A stretch of 32,755 bases of DNA from NCBI GenBank assembly GCA_012514035.1, contig JAAZBB010000046.1:1-32755 (forward strand), written 5' to 3'. Each line of letters begins with the position of its first letter. The stretch's first letter is position 1. This DNA is from Lentisphaerota bacterium (lineage in GTDB: Bacteria; Verrucomicrobiota; Kiritimatiellia; CAIQIC01; Lenti-01). Under the pieces are notes generated by a model that worked only from the letters and a program-made list of their open reading frames with translations, was not told the DNA's origin and made no database searches. The translations under genes and the position numbers were made by a program. Shown one piece after another: positions 1 to 6,420 of the stretch.

Positions 1-231
1 TTCCTGCTTGGTCCCGACCGGACCGGCTGCCTCTTGCCAAGCCCGCAAAGATTAATTCTGGTTGGTCGTGGGTCGTTGGCTTTCCATTCTGTACTTCTGA
101 ACTTCCATACTTCTGGCGCGCAGCGCCACCCCCTTTCGCGCCATTCGCGACTTTCGTAGTTTTCCTGGATTTGCGGTGATTGCCTTGCCTTTTCGCGGCG
201 CTTGGCCCACATTGCCTGCACGGCCCAAAAC
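1..231. other. Left-edge non-coding stretch
   Basis: No gene can be supported here. The first 55 bases read through in one plus-strand frame to a TAA at 53-55 and could be the tail of a gene lying outside the window, but 17 residues are too few to judge. Positions 132-168 are a degenerate run of TTTCGCG/TTTCGTAG-like words, similar to the tract at 22958-22992, and probably belong to a dispersed low-complexity repeat. The remainder leads into the transporter gene; no convincing promoter or ribosome binding site is seen. Confidence 0.35.
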
Positions 232-2070
232 ATGAGTGTCCCCGAAACCATCCTGCTGGCGTTCCAGGTCCTGGGCGGCCTGGCCTTGTTCATCTACGGC
301 ATGCGCGTGATGACGGAGAGTCTCCGCGCGGCGGCCGGCAGCAGCCTGCGCGCCATCCTGGCGCGCGCGACCCGCAGCCGCCCGCACGGCGCGGTCTTCG
401 GCACCGCCGTCGGCTTTTTAGCCCACTCCGGGGCGGCCGTTGCCATGCTGGCCGGGTTCATCAACGCCGGGATCATGACCCTCGAACAGGCCATTGCCCC
501 CGTCTTCGGAGCCAATATCGGCACCTCGCTGTCCATGCAGTTGGTTTCCTTCCGCATTGCGGACTACTGCTGGGGCGCCATCGGCATCGGCTTCCTGCTC
601 CGGGCGCTGATCCCCTCCCTGCGCTGGTGCCGGCTGGGCGATGCGCTGATCGGCTTCGGCCTGCTGTTTCTGGGCATGGAAACCATATCCACCGCCATCG
701 CGCCGCATCGGGAGGTGCTGGCGCCGTTCCTCGTGCATATCCGGGGGGATGTCTGGACCTACCGGCTGCTGGGGGTCGGGCTCTCGGCCCTGGCCACCGC
801 CGTGCTGACCTCCTCGGGGGCGATGATCGGGCTATGCTTCGCCTTCATCAAGGCGGGGGTCTTCAACGAATTCCACCAGATGGCCGTGGTGGTGCTGGGA
901 GCGCACATCGGAACGTGCATCGTGCCGATCATGGCCGCCCTGCCCATGCGCATCGGCGCCTGGCGCGCGGCGATCGCCCACCTGCTGTTCAATGTGTTCA
1001 ACGTGGGATTCGCCTTGCTGGCCTGGCCGCTGTTCGTCCGGGTTTGCGAAGCCTCGGCGCCCGGCAACCTGTTGCGGCAGGCCGCCAACCTGCATACCGG
1101 CGCCATGGTCTTCGCCACGCTCCTGCTCCTGCCCCTGACCGGCCTGTTCACCCGCCTGGTGCGCCTGGTCACCCCCTCCAAGGAGCCCGTCCCCGCCCCG
1201 TCGTTTCTCGACACCAAGCTCCTCGCCAAACCCGAGCAGGCCCTGGCGGCCGTCATCCGCGAACTTCGGCGCATGGCCGAGGTTTGCGCGGACAGCATGA
1301 TGCTCAACGGCGAACTGATCCTGTCCCCGACCCGCAAAACCTTCCGCCGCCTTCTCTCCAACGAGGACATCATCAATGAAGTCCGCCAGTCCATGGGCGA
1401 CTATCTCGGCCGGCTCACGAAGCACTATCTTTCGCGCCGCCAGACCCTGTTCCTGCAGCATCTCGACCGCTGCATGAAGGATATCGAGCGCATCGGCGAC
1501 CACCTGACGCATATCGGCGAGACCTCCCTTGAGCGTTTCCGGGTGGCCGAAGCCATCCTGCCCGAAGATCTGTTCCGGACCTGGTTCACCCTGTTCTGCT
1601 CCGCCAAGCACGTCATTGCCCTGATGGCCAAGTCGTTCGATCCCGACAGCAACGCCTTCCAGCACACCGCCCTGGAAATCCTGCGCGCGCGCGACGCCTA
1701 CATGATCCAGTCCATGGATGCCAAGGCCGAATTCACCGGCGCGGCCCGCGACAAGCGCATCACCCCCGTGGGCGGCTATTATGTCAGCCGCTACATTGAA
1801 GACCTTGACCGCCTGGTCCGCCGGGCCAAATCCATTGCCTTCTCCGAGCGCCAGCCGGACTTCTGGGTCAAGGCCGCCAAGCTGGAAAAAGACGTCAAGG
1901 CGGCCCCCGTTTACGTCCGCCAGTCCCCGGTCGATCCCGCCCGGTACCTTGAACTTCTCCGCAAGGATACGCCCTTCGAGGACGCCGACCTGCCTGCGGA
2001 TACCCGCTCGGATATCCCTTCCGAATCCCCCCACCAGCCCCCGCCGGACGAGCCGGAGCCGGCGGGTTGA
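232..2070 (+). CDS. Na/Pi cotransporter family protein with C-terminal PhoU domain
   Basis: 612-residue inner-membrane protein of the Na+/phosphate cotransporter (NptA/YjbB-like, SLC34-related) family. The N-terminal half (about 1-315) has the duplicated architecture of the family: two hydrophobic repeats, each with a G-A-N/H-I-G-T motif (residues 93-98 and 223-228). The second half (about 340-560) is a helical, charged PhoU-like domain. The family normally exports or takes up phosphate with sodium and PhoU couples it to phosphate status. The conserved QSSS signature before each motif is not intact: the sequence reads A-H-S-G-A (64-68) and T-S-S-G-A (193-197), so transport specificity is uncertain. 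I chose the ATG at 232 because it starts directly before the first membrane segment; an in-frame ATG at 202 adds ten unconvincing residues. The C-terminal tail (about 580-612) is Pro/Asp/Glu rich. It stands alone, facing an opposite-strand gene. Confidence 0.85.
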   Translation: MSVPETILLAFQVLGGLALFIYGMRVMTESLRAAAGSSLRAILARATRSRPHGAVFGTAVGFLAHSGAAVAMLAGFINAGIMTLEQAIAPVFGANIGTSLSMQLVSFRIADYCWGAIGIGFLLRALIPSLRWCRLGDALIGFGLLFLGMETISTAIAPHREVLAPFLVHIRGDVWTYRLLGVGLSALATAVLTSSGAMIGLCFAFIKAGVFNEFHQMAVVVLGAHIGTCIVPIMAALPMRIGAWRAAIAHLLFNVFNVGFALLAWPLFVRVCEASAPGNLLRQAANLHTGAMVFATLLLLPLTGLFTRLVRLVTPSKEPVPAPSFLDTKLLAKPEQALAAVIRELRRMAEVCADSMMLNGELILSPTRKTFRRLLSNEDIINEVRQSMGDYLGRLTKHYLSRRQTLFLQHLDRCMKDIERIGDHLTHIGETSLERFRVAEAILPEDLFRTWFTLFCSAKHVIALMAKSFDPDSNAFQHTALEILRARDAYMIQSMDAKAEFTGAARDKRITPVGGYYVSRYIEDLDRLVRRAKSIAFSERQPDFWVKAAKLEKDVKAAPVYVRQSPVDPARYLELLRKDTPFEDADLPADTRSDIPSESPHQPPPDEPEPAG

Positions 2071-2106
2071 TGGTTGTCGGTCGTTGATTGGTGGCAGAAC
2101 CGGAGC

Positions 2107-2124
2107 CGGGACGGGCCTGTCCCG
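2107..2124. repeat. GGGAC-type hairpin
   Basis: CGGGAC (2107-2112) and GTCCCG (2119-2124) form a 6-bp stem around a 6-nt loop, 37 bases after the transporter stop and followed by a run of ten C. No T-run follows, so a Rho-independent terminator is unlikely. It resembles other GGGAC hairpins in the window (3815-3829, 26793-26815). Confidence 0.35.
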
Positions 2125-2147
2125 CGGCGATCCCCCCCCCCACACAC

Positions 2148-2186
2148 AAAAAAACACCCCGGCGGGGGAAATCCGCCGGGGTGTTT
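2148..2186 (-). terminator. Rho-independent terminator of the RRM protein gene
   Basis: A perfect 14-bp stem (2152-2165 with 2173-2186) and a 7-nt loop lie 11 bases beyond the stop of the RNA-binding protein. On the minus strand the stem is followed by a run of seven T (2148-2154, partly inside the stem). This is the clearest intrinsic terminator in the window. In the plus direction only three T follow, so it would serve the upstream transporter gene poorly. Confidence 0.85.
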
Positions 2187-2197
2187 CGAATCCGGAC

Positions 2198-2452
2198 TTA
2201 GCGGCGAGGGGGGCGTTCCTGCGCTTCGTTGACGCGGACGGGCCGATCAACGATGTCGGTGTTGTTCACCTTCGCGATCGCGTCGTTGCCTTGTTCCTGA
2301 TTGGGCATTTCAACGAAACCGAATCCGCGGGAGCGGCCGGTTTCCTTGTCTTTGATCACCCGTGCCGAGACCACTTCGCCGTACGGCTCGAACGCCGCAC
2401 GCAGATCCTCATCCGTGGCCTTGAACGAGAGATTCCCAACATATATTTTCAC
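2198..2452 (-). CDS. RRM-domain RNA-binding protein
   Basis: 84-residue cytoplasmic protein made of a single RNA recognition motif, of the glycine-poor bacterial Rbp type (cyanobacterial RbpA-like). Residues 3-8 give RNP2 (IYVGNL) and residues 42-49 give RNP1 (RGFGFVEM), with the aromatic residues that stack on RNA bases. The C-terminus ends in a short basic Pro/Arg tail. The start codon is GTG at 2450-2452, preceded by GGAG ten bases upstream. Single-RRM proteins of this kind bind single-stranded RNA, often as cold- or stress-induced chaperones; the role here is inferred only. The gene is monocistronic, with its own terminator and about 470 bases of repeat-rich DNA upstream. A weak -35/-10 pair (TTGCGG, 18 bases, TATCTT on the minus strand) lies about 90-120 bases upstream of the start. 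Confidence 0.93.
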   Translation of the reverse strand: MKIYVGNLSFKATDEDLRAAFEPYGEVVSARVIKDKETGRSRGFGFVEMPNQEQGNDAIAKVNNTDIVDRPVRVNEAQERPPRR

Positions 2453-2667
2453 GTATCATCAACTCCATGTAACCATGGGCCACCAGTTAATTCGCCCCCC
2501 GCAAATCGGCAGCCCATGGACATGCGGAAGGTATGCCGCGGAAGATAGGCAAGCCGCCGTGGCCACCGCAAGATTATTTTGTAACTTTTTTTTTGCGCCC
2601 TTTTTGCCGCCCCGCGCCGCCCCGGGGGCCGGGGGCATCCCTGCTTTGCTGACAGCGATCGACCAAA

Positions 2668-2831
2668 TTTGGAGTGCGGCGGGAAGCGAGGCTCGGCGAG
2701 CGCCACGCCGCTTTTTGTTTTTGAGGGCAGACGAACGGCGGCCGGAACAGCCCAAACAGCCAAAGCGGGGCCGCCTCCCGTTGGTCGTTGTCCCCGCACT
2801 CCAAACCGAGCCGCACTATTTGGAGTGCGGC
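2668..2831. repeat. Fold-back repeat with TTTGGAGTGCGG ends
   Basis: Three copies of the 12-mer TTTGGAGTGCGG lie between the RRM gene and the exonuclease gene: direct at 2668-2679, inverted at 2794-2805, direct again at 2819-2830. The first two bracket a 138-bp segment rich in short GC hairpins. GCCGCACT (2810-2817) also pairs with AGTGCGGC (2824-2831). No protein is encoded. The arrangement suggests a small fold-back or MITE-like element plus a partial second copy. The remaining sequence of the 2453-2922 gap shows only a T-rich patch near 2577-2595. Confidence 0.7.
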
Positions 2832-2922
2832 GGTTCGATTCCAGTCGGTCAATGAAACGGGGATGCGCCCCCGGGCGCCGATTGTGCTTTCCCTGCGGCC
2901 CGGGTTGGGCCATTCTGACGGC

Positions 2923-3753
2923 ATGAGTGAATCCACGATCCCCCCGCTGCCGCTGCGCCTGCATCTCGACCGCCCCCTGGTGGTTTTCGACCTCGAGGCC
3001 ACCGGCCTGAACAAGCGCATGGACCGGATCGTGGCCGTTGCGCTTGTCCGCTATGAACCGGTCGGGACCGCCGAGCAGGTCAGCTATCTGCTCAATCCCG
3101 GCCTGCCCATCCCCGAGGAGGCCACCGCCATCCACGGCATTTCCGATGCCGATGTGAAGGATGCGCCGACCTTCACGGAAATGGCCGAGATCCTTGCGGG
3201 CCATTTTGCGGGCGCGGACCTGGCGGGCTACAACATCCTCGGCTACGATATCCAACTGCTGACCGAGGAGTTCGCCCGCGCCAATCGCCCCTTCTCCCTC
3301 GAGGGCCGGCGGATCCTCGATGCCCAGCGCATCTTCTTCCGCAATGAACCCCGCGACCTGTCCGCGGCCCTGCGGTATTACTGCGGCGAAACCCACGAAA
3401 ATTCGCACGACGCCCTCGGCGACGTGCTGGCCACCATCCGGGTCCTGGACGGCCAGTTCCGGAAATATCCCGAACTGCCCGCAGACATGACGGCGCTGAA
3501 CGACTACTGCGATCCGCGCGATCCGACCTGGGCGGACCGCACGGGCCGCCTCAAGTGGGCGAAGGGTGAAATCACCTTCAACTTCGGAAAATTCCAGGGG
3601 CAGTCGCTGCGCGACACGGTGGTGAACGATCCGAACTTCATCACTTGGCTGCTGCGCTCGGATTTCCCCGACGACACCAAGCAGATCGTCCGCGATGCCG
3701 TCAACGGCAAATTCCCCGAGCCGCCGGAGGCGGCCGGCGCGCGCAACGCCTGA
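2923..3753 (+). CDS. DEDDh 3'-5' exonuclease (DnaQ/Pol III epsilon-like)
   Basis: 276-residue soluble protein with a DnaQ-like exonuclease fold in residues 16-175. The five catalytic residues of the DEDDh type are all visible: D23 and E25 in the VFDLEATGL motif, D109 in NILGYDI, and H162 and D167 in SHDALGD. It should remove nucleotides from DNA or RNA 3' ends using two metal ions. Residues 200-265 form a C-terminal extension, including a tryptophan-rich FNFGKFQGQSL segment, that is shared with stand-alone Pol III epsilon-type exonucleases and resembles a putative quorum-sensing/DUF3820-like module. The ATG at 2923 begins at the natural N-terminus; longer in-frame starts run into the fold-back repeat. 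It is convergent with the NifU-like gene. It is separate from any polymerase gene, so proofreading versus repair or RNA maturation cannot be decided. Confidence 0.9.
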   Translation: MSESTIPPLPLRLHLDRPLVVFDLEATGLNKRMDRIVAVALVRYEPVGTAEQVSYLLNPGLPIPEEATAIHGISDADVKDAPTFTEMAEILAGHFAGADLAGYNILGYDIQLLTEEFARANRPFSLEGRRILDAQRIFFRNEPRDLSAALRYYCGETHENSHDALGDVLATIRVLDGQFRKYPELPADMTALNDYCDPRDPTWADRTGRLKWAKGEITFNFGKFQGQSLRDTVVNDPNFITWLLRSDFPDDTKQIVRDAVNGKFPEPPEAAGARNA

Positions 3754-3814
3754 CCCCCGCAATCGCAAAGGCCGGGACGCCGCGCTTGTCCCCCATCGTC
3801 TTGGCGGCGGCGGA

Positions 3815-3829
3815 CCGGGACGCTCCCGG
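3815..3829. repeat. GGGAC-type hairpin between convergent genes
   Basis: CCGGGA (3815-3820), loop CGC, TCCCGG (3824-3829) sits between the exonuclease and NifU stops. It is GC-rich with no U-tract on either side. It may act as a weak bidirectional stop or be one of the dispersed GGGAC hairpins. Confidence 0.3.
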
Positions 3830-3845
3830 CCCGCGGCGGGAAAAC

Positions 3846-4073
3846 TTAATCCTCCATGACGCGTTCGACGGTCAGGTCGGGGCTGAGGCGCTCGCGCATC
3901 TCCGCCTCGATGCCGTTCTTGAGGGTCATCATGGCATGGGGACAGGCGTGACAGGCGCCGTGCAGGCGCAGGTGCACGGTATTGCCCTCCAAAGACACAA
4001 ATTCGACATCCCCGCCGTGCCCTTGAATGAGAGGCCGGATCTCTTCGATGAACTGGATGACCTTTTCCTGCAT
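3846..4073 (-). CDS. NifU C-terminal-domain Fe-S cluster scaffold
   Basis: 75-residue protein equivalent to the C-terminal (Nfu) domain of NifU, which assembles a [4Fe-4S] or [2Fe-2S] cluster on a CxxC pair and passes it to apo-enzymes. The cysteines are in H-G-A-C-H-A-C-P-H-A (about residues 47-56), followed by M-T-L-K, and the domain opens with the typical I-R-P-x-I-x-x-H-G-G-D motif. In the family this motif is usually CxxCP with Ser/Pro after it; here histidine lies between and after the cysteines. The start at 4073 is chosen because it matches the family N-terminus and has AAAGGA upstream; an upstream in-frame ATG would add 47 residues of unlikely sequence. Likely client here: the ferredoxin-nitroreductase encoded at 25336 or other Fe-S enzymes (inference). 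Confidence 0.9.
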   Translation of the reverse strand: MQEKVIQFIEEIRPLIQGHGGDVEFVSLEGNTVHLRLHGACHACPHAMMTLKNGIEAEMRERLSPDLTVERVMED

Positions 4074-4107
4074 GGCGTGCGATCCTTTGGAGGTGACAAA
4101 TTTATTC

Positions 4108-4136
4108 ACCCTATCCCACCCCGCCGCTGTTTGCAA
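4108..4136 (-). promoter_or_regulatory. Putative sigma-70 promoter of the NifU-like gene
   Basis: On the minus strand TTGCAA (4131-4136) is followed after 17 bases by TAGGGT (4108-4113). The -35 matches four of six consensus bases; the -10 keeps only the key TA...T. Spacing and distance to the ATG at 4073 are plausible. Confidence 0.35.
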
Positions 4137-4150
4137 GTCACGCCGGGCAG

Positions 4151-4193
4151 AAACGAAAAACGACGGTGAATCCGATTGGAGTTCACCGCCGTT
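4151..4193 (-). terminator. Rho-independent terminator of the Lys/Ala peptide operon
   Basis: A 12-bp stem with one mismatch (4159-4170 with 4182-4193) and an 11-nt loop, 43 bases beyond the stop of the 28-residue peptide. On the minus strand it runs into TTTTTCGTTT. This closes the small transcript before the NifU-like gene. Confidence 0.75.
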
Positions 4194-4236
4194 CATGGCC
4201 AAGCCGCATTGCACGGCCCGGCTTCGGGGGAAGAAA

Positions 4237-4323
4237 TTACTTCTTCGCCTTTTTCTTAGCGACCTTCTTGACCGCCTTCTTCGCAGGCTTCTTCGCAGCC
4301 TTCTTTGCTTTCTTCACTGCCAT
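4237..4323 (-). CDS. 28-residue lysine/alanine-rich H1-like peptide
   Basis: Tiny gene encoding a peptide built only of Lys, Ala, Val and one Pro after the Met; it has about 15 lysines in 28 residues, arranged as repeated KKA/AKK units with one KKPAKK. This composition is that of the C-terminal tail of histone H1 and bacterial H1-like proteins, which bind DNA or RNA through charge and condense it; the function here is inferred from composition. The reading frame is supported by an exceptionally good Shine-Dalgarno (AGGAGGTG, about eight bases before the ATG at 4323), a terminator 43 bases after the stop, and use of both AAG and AAA lysine codons. The preceding 55-codon frame ends inside the Shine-Dalgarno, so translation may be coupled. 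It could instead be a ribosomal or nucleoid accessory peptide. Confidence 0.8.
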   Translation of the reverse strand: MAVKKAKKAAKKPAKKAVKKVAKKKAKK

Positions 4324-4330
4324 GGGGATT

Positions 4331-4498
4331 TCACCTCCTTTGCACCTGACGCACACAGGCGGTCAGGGTATTGTTGAAGTGGCGCACAAATTCATTGTCC
4401 TGTGCTCCGTTTTCACTCAAATCGCCGGACCCGGGCAGAGCGCTGTTTTTCCACCCGCTTGCGGCCGCTATCGACATCGCTTTGGCCCTTATCTTCAT
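4331..4498 (-). CDS. Short upstream ORF (55 aa), hypothetical
   Basis: A 55-codon frame from ATG at 4496-4498 to TGA at 4331-4333. Its last codons, AGG AGG TGA, are the Shine-Dalgarno of the Lys/Ala peptide, whose ATG starts seven bases further on. The product is mildly basic, with no signal peptide, no membrane segment and no family I recognise; it contains a C-terminal F-V-R-H-F-N-N-T-L-T segment. It could be a real partner of the peptide, a translated leader that opens the downstream ribosome site, or simply 5' untranslated RNA. A possible promoter lies immediately upstream, which would leave only a very short leader. Confidence 0.35.
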   Translation of the reverse strand: MKIRAKAMSIAAASGWKNSALPGSGDLSENGAQDNEFVRHFNNTLTACVRQVQRR

Positions 4499-4511
4499 CT
4501 CGTTGGACAAT

Positions 4512-4541
4512 ACAGTAATGCGAAGTTATTAACAGCGTCAA
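4512..4541 (-). promoter_or_regulatory. Putative promoter of the Lys/Ala peptide operon
   Basis: On the minus strand TTGACG (4536-4541, five of six consensus) is followed after 18 bases by TACTGT (4512-4517). It overlaps the last codon of coaB by a few bases, in a region that is AT-rich compared with its surroundings. Confidence 0.45.
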
Positions 4542-5224
4542 CTGTTTTTTGATTTTTTTTGCAATTTTTTTTCGCGCGGATTTTTTCCGGTTTTCTCCGG
4601 CGCGGTGAGCACGCGCAGCAGACGGCGCGCGCACTGCGTCTTGGCGGCAGGCCCGATGCGCTCCACCCGCCCGGAGGCGAAATACACGGTCAACGCGTTG
4701 GACGCCGATTCGAAGCCGCGGTTTTTTTGCGACACGTCGTTCGCCGCAATGGCATCGAGGTGTTTCTCGCGCAGCTTGCGTTGCGCCTCGCGCGCGAGAT
4801 CGTGCGTTTCCGCCGCGAAACCGCAGAAGAACTGCGCCTTTCTTTTCAACGGCGCGATGGCCTGCAGGATGTCCGGAGCGGGCACCCAGGTGATGCGCGG
4901 CGGACCCGCGCGTTTCTTGAGCTTGCGCCGGGCGACGGTCCGTGGCCGCCAGTCGGCGACGGCGGCCGCCATCACGAACAGATCGCACCAGCGCAGATTC
5001 CGCTTCACGGCGGCCAGCATGTCCGCCGCGGAAACCACGCGGATGGGGCGAATGCCCGCGGGCGGAGCCAAGGCGACGGGACCCGAGACGAGGCGCACGG
5101 CGTGGCCGGCGGCGCGGGCGGCGGCGGCAATGGCGTAGCCCATCCGGCCGCTGGAACGGTTGCTGACGTAGCGAACGGGATCGATGGCTTCGCGGGTGGG
5201 CCCGGCGGTCACCAGCACATTCAT
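4538..5224 (-). CDS. coaB: Phosphopantothenate-cysteine ligase (CoaB), stand-alone
   Basis: 228-residue cytoplasmic enzyme that joins cysteine to 4'-phosphopantothenate using CTP (or ATP), a step of coenzyme A synthesis. The N-terminus has the family motif V-T-A-G-P-T-R-E-x-I-D-P-V-R followed by N-R-S-S-G-x-M-G. Other family landmarks are visible: MAAAVADWRP, a K-L-K-K stretch just before the P-A-P-D-I-L segment, and N-D-V-S followed by G-F-E-S-x-x-N. The last 20 residues are very lysine-rich and encoded by T-rich tracts on the plus strand. In most bacteria this domain is the C-terminal half of a CoaBC fusion; here it is a separate gene, three bases after the coaC stop, so the two are co-translated. 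It is the last gene of yicC-gmk-coaC-coaB. Confidence 0.94.
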   Translation of the reverse strand: MNVLVTAGPTREAIDPVRYVSNRSSGRMGYAIAAAARAAGHAVRLVSGPVALAPPAGIRPIRVVSAADMLAAVKRNLRWCDLFVMAAAVADWRPRTVARRKLKKRAGPPRITWVPAPDILQAIAPLKRKAQFFCGFAAETHDLAREAQRKLREKHLDAIAANDVSQKNRGFESASNALTVYFASGRVERIGPAAKTQCARRLLRVLTAPEKTGKNPREKKLQKKSKNS

Positions 5225-5227
5225 GGA

Positions 5228-5776
5228 TCAGGTCCCGGCCATGGCGTCCTGGACGGCACGCACGATGTCGCGCAGATCGGCGAGGCGCCCGGGGCCCTGC
5301 TCGCCGCAGGCAAGTTCACCGGAACCGGGCGGAATGATGCGGACCCCGCGCCGGCGCAGGCGTTCGACGTTCTCCTGCACGGCGAGATGACGCCACATGC
5401 GGCTGTTCATGGCGGGCGCAACCAGCAGGGGCGCCTCGAGCGCCAGGGCAGTGGCCGAAAGCATGTCGTCGGCAAACCCCCAGGCCAGGCGGGCCAGCGT
5501 CTGCGCGGAGCAGGGCGCCACCACCATGGCGGCAGCCCCGGCGGACAGTTCCAGGTGGGAGTAGGTGTCCGGCGGGGCATCGGCAAAGGTGCCGGCCGGC
5601 ACGGGATGCTTTGTGAGGGCGCGCAAGGGCAGGACGCCGACGTACTGAGTGGCGCATGCGGTCATGACGACCCAAGGATCCCAACCTTGTTTCTGCAGAA
5701 GACGCACCAGTTCGGGCGCCTTGTAGGCGGCGATCGACCCAGTGACGCCCACGACGATTTTCGGCTGGTCAGGCAT
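5228..5776 (-). CDS. coaC: Phosphopantothenoylcysteine decarboxylase (CoaC), stand-alone
   Basis: 182-residue flavoprotein of the HFCD family that decarboxylates phosphopantothenoylcysteine to 4'-phosphopantetheine with bound FMN. It begins with V-x-G-V-T-G-S-I-A-A-Y-K, has the active-site histidine in T-Y-S-H-L-E-L-S (about residue 73), the P-A-M-N-x-x-M-W motif that binds the substrate, and the G-E-L-A-C-G-E-x-G-x-G-R segment with the catalytic cysteine. Length fits a single-domain enzyme. Its start overlaps the end of gmk by eight bases and it ends four bases before the coaB start, so the CoaBC activity is rebuilt from two tightly linked genes. Confidence 0.94.
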   Translation of the reverse strand: MPDQPKIVVGVTGSIAAYKAPELVRLLQKQGWDPWVVMTACATQYVGVLPLRALTKHPVPAGTFADAPPDTYSHLELSAGAAAMVVAPCSAQTLARLAWGFADDMLSATALALEAPLLVAPAMNSRMWRHLAVQENVERLRRRGVRIIPPGSGELACGEQGPGRLADLRDIVRAVQDAMAGT

Positions 5777-6410
5777 GGTAGTCCTCCCGGCGGTTGTCGA
5801 TGCGGTGGCGTTCGGCCAGGATGATGGCGCGCATGTGATCGTAGGCCTCGGCCAGGTCGTCGTTCACCACCATATACTTGTATTCCTTCCAGTGGGAAAT
5901 TTCCTCGCGCGCCTGCTGCATGCGCTGCTCGATGACGTCGAGACTGTCGGTGCCGCGCGCGACGAGGCGGTTGCGCAGCACTTCGGTGGATGGCGGAACC
6001 ACGAAGATGTCCACCAGGGGGCGCTTGAGCGGATCACCCGGCGGCGCGGCGGCAATGTACTCGCGGACGGCGGCCGCGCCCTGCACATCGAGGTTCATCA
6101 GCACGTCGCAGCCGTCGGCCAGGGCGGCCACCGCAGGCGCCTTGGGCGAACCGTAGCGGTTGCCGTGGACCACTGCGTTTTCGATGAAGCCGCCCGCGGC
6201 CAGTTTGGTCTCGAACTCGGGCAGGCTCATGAAATAGTAGCTCTTGCCGTCGATTTCGCCGGGGCGCGGGGCGCGGGTGGTGGCGGTGATGGCGTAATGA
6301 ATGTCCTTGAACTCCGTCTGCAGCTTGTCGCACAGCGTCGTCTTGCCCGCGCCCGACGGCGCCGACACCACAAAAATGATGTTTTTCCAGCTTGGCTTGA
6401 TGCCGTTCAT
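5769..6410 (-). CDS. gmk: Guanylate kinase
   Basis: 213-residue cytoplasmic kinase converting GMP (or dGMP) and ATP to GDP and ADP. The P-loop reads S-A-P-S-G-A-G-K-T-T-L (about residues 16-26), followed by the GMP-binding T-T-R-A-P-R-P-G-E and Y-Y-F segments, and the D-V-Q-G-A-A-A-V-R region. Length matches the family. The ATG at 6408-6410 is ten bases after the yicC stop; an upstream in-frame extension is out of register with homologues. In many bacteria rpoZ lies between gmk and coaBC; no omega-subunit gene is present here. Confidence 0.95.
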   Translation of the reverse strand: MNGIKPSWKNIIFVVSAPSGAGKTTLCDKLQTEFKDIHYAITATTRAPRPGEIDGKSYYFMSLPEFETKLAAGGFIENAVVHGNRYGSPKAPAVAALADGCDVLMNLDVQGAAAVREYIAAAPPGDPLKRPLVDIFVVPPSTEVLRNRLVARGTDSLDVIEQRMQQAREEISHWKEYKYMVVNDDLAEAYDHMRAIILAERHRIDNRREDYHA

Positions 6411-6420
6411 GCCTGCCTCC

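Noticed and set aside
1-55. End of a plus-strand gene at the left edge
   Set aside because: A frame ends with TAA at 53-55, but only 17 residues are visible, with no recognisable motif.
832-2250. Long minus-strand open frame opposite the Na/Pi transporter
   Set aside because: Gly/Val/Gln-rich shadow of the transporter with no recognisable motif.
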